DNA of 64,000 bases from Pseudomonas sp. GD04091. GTDB lineage: Bacteria > Pseudomonadota > Gammaproteobacteria > Pseudomonadales > Pseudomonadaceae. The notes under the pieces are model-generated. The model saw only the letters and a list, made by a program, of their open reading frames with translations, did not search any database and was not told the origin of the DNA. Below are positions 62,304 to 64,000 of the stretch, piece by piece. The translations under genes were made by a program, and so were the position numbers. Numbering within the stretch: position 1 is the stretch's first letter; each line of letters begins with the position of its first letter. The stretch spans positions 41,014 to 105,013 of the forward strand of contig NZ_JAOEBG010000021.1 of assembly GCF_029836165.1 (NCBI RefSeq), read 5' to 3'.

Positions 62304-62921
62304 TCAGGCAGCCTGCGCCATCGGAATACCGCTGTGGAAGCGTAACTCCTGGTCGGGCGAGGTTATCAGCCCGGCCTCCGCTTCCCGCACCTGTTCCACG
62401 ACCCGGGCGATGTCCGCCTCATCGCCATATTGGTGCGCCAGTTTCAGGTAGCCCTGGTAGTGTCTTGCTTCACTTTTGAGCAGGCCATGGTAGAAGGCAC
62501 CGAGCTCTTCGTCCAGGTGTGGCACCAGCGCGGCGAAGCGCTCGCAGCTGCGCGCCTCGATGAAGGCGCCAACCACCAGGGTGTCCACCAGCTTGACCGG
62601 CTCGTGGGCCCGCACCAGCCGACGCAGGCCCGAGGCGTAGCGACCGGCCGAAACCGGGCGCAGCGGCACGCCACGTCGCTTCATCAGTCGCAGGACCTGT
62701 TCGTGATGCACCAGCTCTTCACGGGCAAGGCGCGACATCATGTTGATCAGGTCAAGGTGGGTGTTGTACTTGGCGATCAGGCTCAGCGCTGTGCTGGCGG
62801 CCTTGAACTCGCAGTTCTTGTGATCGATCAGCAGGGTTTCCTGGTCGGCCAGCGCCGCCTCGATCCAGGCGTCAGGGGTACGGCAGCCGAGGAAGGCGTC
62901 GATTTCAGGAATCAGGGACAT
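62304..62921 (-). CDS. miaE: tRNA-(ms2io6A)-hydroxylase MiaE
   Basis: A 205-residue diiron enzyme. The ATG at 62921 (MSLIPEIDAFLG) gives the usual MiaE N-terminus; an upstream in-frame ATG at 62945 lacks a ribosome site. Iron ligands are in CEFKAASTALSLIAKY and LAREELVHHEQVLRLM (E-x-x-H), followed by ARSCERFAALVPH and SEARHYQGYLKLA. It hydroxylates ms2i6A37 of tRNA using oxygen. Confidence 0.92.
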   Translation of the reverse strand: MSLIPEIDAFLGCRTPDAWIEAALADQETLLIDHKNCEFKAASTALSLIAKYNTHLDLINMMSRLAREELVHHEQVLRLMKRRGVPLRPVSAGRYASGLRRLVRAHEPVKLVDTLVVGAFIEARSCERFAALVPHLDEELGAFYHGLLKSEARHYQGYLKLAHQYGDEADIARVVEQVREAEAGLITSPDQELRFHSGIPMAQAA

Positions 62922-63077
62922 GGTATTCACAATCACAGAGGACATCGGCAGGACCGGCGATTATACCGGCGACCGCCCGGAGTGCCAGTGACTATGCTTG
63001 ATACATGTCAAGCGGCGGCAGGAGCAGCGCCGTCTATAGTCAGGCATTGGCCGCCATCCTCAAGGGAGTTCATGCCC

Positions 63078-63941
63078 ATGCAAGCCGTTCGCAGCATCCT
63101 CGTCGTTCTCGACCCCGAGCACGCCCATAGCCGGGCCCTGACCCGGGCGAAACTGATTGCCGGCGTGACTGGTGCGCGCCTGCACCTGTTGATGTGCGAC
63201 AAGAAGCAGGACCACAGTGCCTTGCTCAGCTTGCTGAGCAGCCAATTGCATGATGATGGATACGACAACGTCACCCACGAACAGACTTGGCATGACACCT
63301 TGCATGAATCGATCATCGCTGTGCAGCAGGCTGAAGGGTGTGACCTGGTGATCAAGGAGCATCGACCGGACAACCCGCTGAAGAAGGCATTGCTGACGCC
63401 CAGCGACTGGAAGTTGCTGCGTCAATGTCCGGCCGCTGTGTTGATGGTCAAGAGCGAGCGGCCTTGGACCGGTGGCGTCATCCTCGCAGCCGTGGATGTG
63501 GGCAACCAGGATGAATCCCATCGCTTGTTGCATGCCAGCATCATCGACCACGGCTATGCCATTGCCAGCCTGGCCAAGGGTGAGCTGCACGTGATCAGCG
63601 CCCATCCCTCCCCCATGCTGTCGGCATCGGATCCTGTCTATCAACTCAGCGAGACCATCGAGAAGCGTTACCGTGACGCCTGCTGCGCATTCCAGGCCGA
63701 GTTCGGTATCGGCGACGAGTGTTTGCACGTCGCGGAAGGGCCGGCCGATGTGCTGATCCCCTATACCGAGAAAAAATATGATGCGGTGGTAACCGTTATC
63801 GGCACCGTGGCCCGAACCGGGATTTCCGGCGCTCTGATCGGCAATACGGCGGAAGTGGTGCTGGACTCGCTGGAGGGTGACGTACTGGTGCTCAAGAGCG
63901 AAGAGGCGATCGCACATCTGGCCGAAGTGGCTCGCGGCTGA
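63078..63941 (+). CDS. Universal stress protein, two-domain (UspE-like)
   Basis: A 287-residue tandem Usp protein. Two Usp units are visible (residues about 1-140 with ILVVLDPEHAHSRALTRAKLIAG and 150-287 with ILAAVDVGN and VVTVIGTVARTGISGALIGNTAEVVLDSLEGDVLVLKS). The G-2x-G-9x-G-S/T nucleotide motif is recognisable in the second unit. GGAG lies nine bases before ATG 63078; ATG 63072 is the alternative. Such proteins help anaerobic or stress survival. Gene end is inside the window. Confidence 0.88.
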   Translation: MQAVRSILVVLDPEHAHSRALTRAKLIAGVTGARLHLLMCDKKQDHSALLSLLSSQLHDDGYDNVTHEQTWHDTLHESIIAVQQAEGCDLVIKEHRPDNPLKKALLTPSDWKLLRQCPAAVLMVKSERPWTGGVILAAVDVGNQDESHRLLHASIIDHGYAIASLAKGELHVISAHPSPMLSASDPVYQLSETIEKRYRDACCAFQAEFGIGDECLHVAEGPADVLIPYTEKKYDAVVTVIGTVARTGISGALIGNTAEVVLDSLEGDVLVLKSEEAIAHLAEVARG

Positions 63942-64000
63942 CGATTTGCGTCGGCAACGCCACGTGCCCATAGGGTGGGTCTTGGGTTCTCGAAATCGGA

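Overview
This window is a high-GC chromosomal segment of a Pseudomonas, most probably of the P. putida group. The evidence is a complete 13-gene nuo operon with fused nuoCD, aceA just upstream of nuo, a second EF-G (fusA2 type), and many copies of the P. putida-style REP element (core GCGGGCAAGCCCGCTCCCAC). No rRNA, tRNA, CRISPR array, insertion sequence or intact prophage was seen. All names rest on recognising protein motifs by eye; no database search was run.

Layout. 1-5454: the 3' part of a polysaccharide modification cluster coding for AlgJ-, AlgF-, AlgX-, AlgL- and AlgG-like proteins. The order differs from the classical alginate operon, and the AlgG-like protein lacks the epimerase catalytic motif. 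5483-12944: housekeeping and accessory genes (GNAT, DUF488, PiT phosphate transporter, GST, GNAT, an envelope pair DUF4398 lipoprotein/OmpA-like, thioesterase, amino-acid permease). 13199-15543: LysR regulator plus a GABA-type aminotransferase, forming a small amino-acid/GABA module with the permease. 15547-20243: two small conserved proteins, a second elongation factor G, and a SulP transporter. 20530-23082: secretin-like periplasmic protein and isocitrate lyase with a recognisable RccR-type operator. 23249-24748: an orphan AbiEi-type antitoxin next to an AT-rich gap. 24749-26231: SDR and YhhN lysoplasmalogenase family protein. 26613-41569: nuoA-N (respiratory complex I), preceded by a Fur-box-like palindrome and closed by a strong terminator, with strong hairpins in both of its larger internal gaps.

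41618-44680: an Ogr/Delta-type zinc-finger protein, a stand-alone LuxR-type DNA-binding domain and a TonB-dependent receptor. 44788-47310: an AI-2E family permease diverging from the tRNA hydroxylase-type U32 protein TrhP/YegQ around a perfect Anr box. 47390-50945: copper operon copA-copB-DUF411-VTT membrane protein. 51021-55369: alpha/beta hydrolase, zapE-dinB pair, PQQ-type sugar dehydrogenase and a small proline-rich exported protein. 55495-58575: agmatinase and polyamine-binding protein diverging from a LysR regulator. 58636-63941: WHy-domain lipoprotein, GNAT, nitrilase diverging from its LysR regulator, small conserved proteins, MiaE and a two-domain universal stress protein.

The most notable items are the shuffled alginate-like cluster with a degenerate epimerase and a REP pair built into the lyase signal peptide, the Anr box placed for class II activation of trhP, the RccR-like site before aceA, the operator that spans the start codon of the nitrilase regulator, and the nuo leader and intergenic structures.
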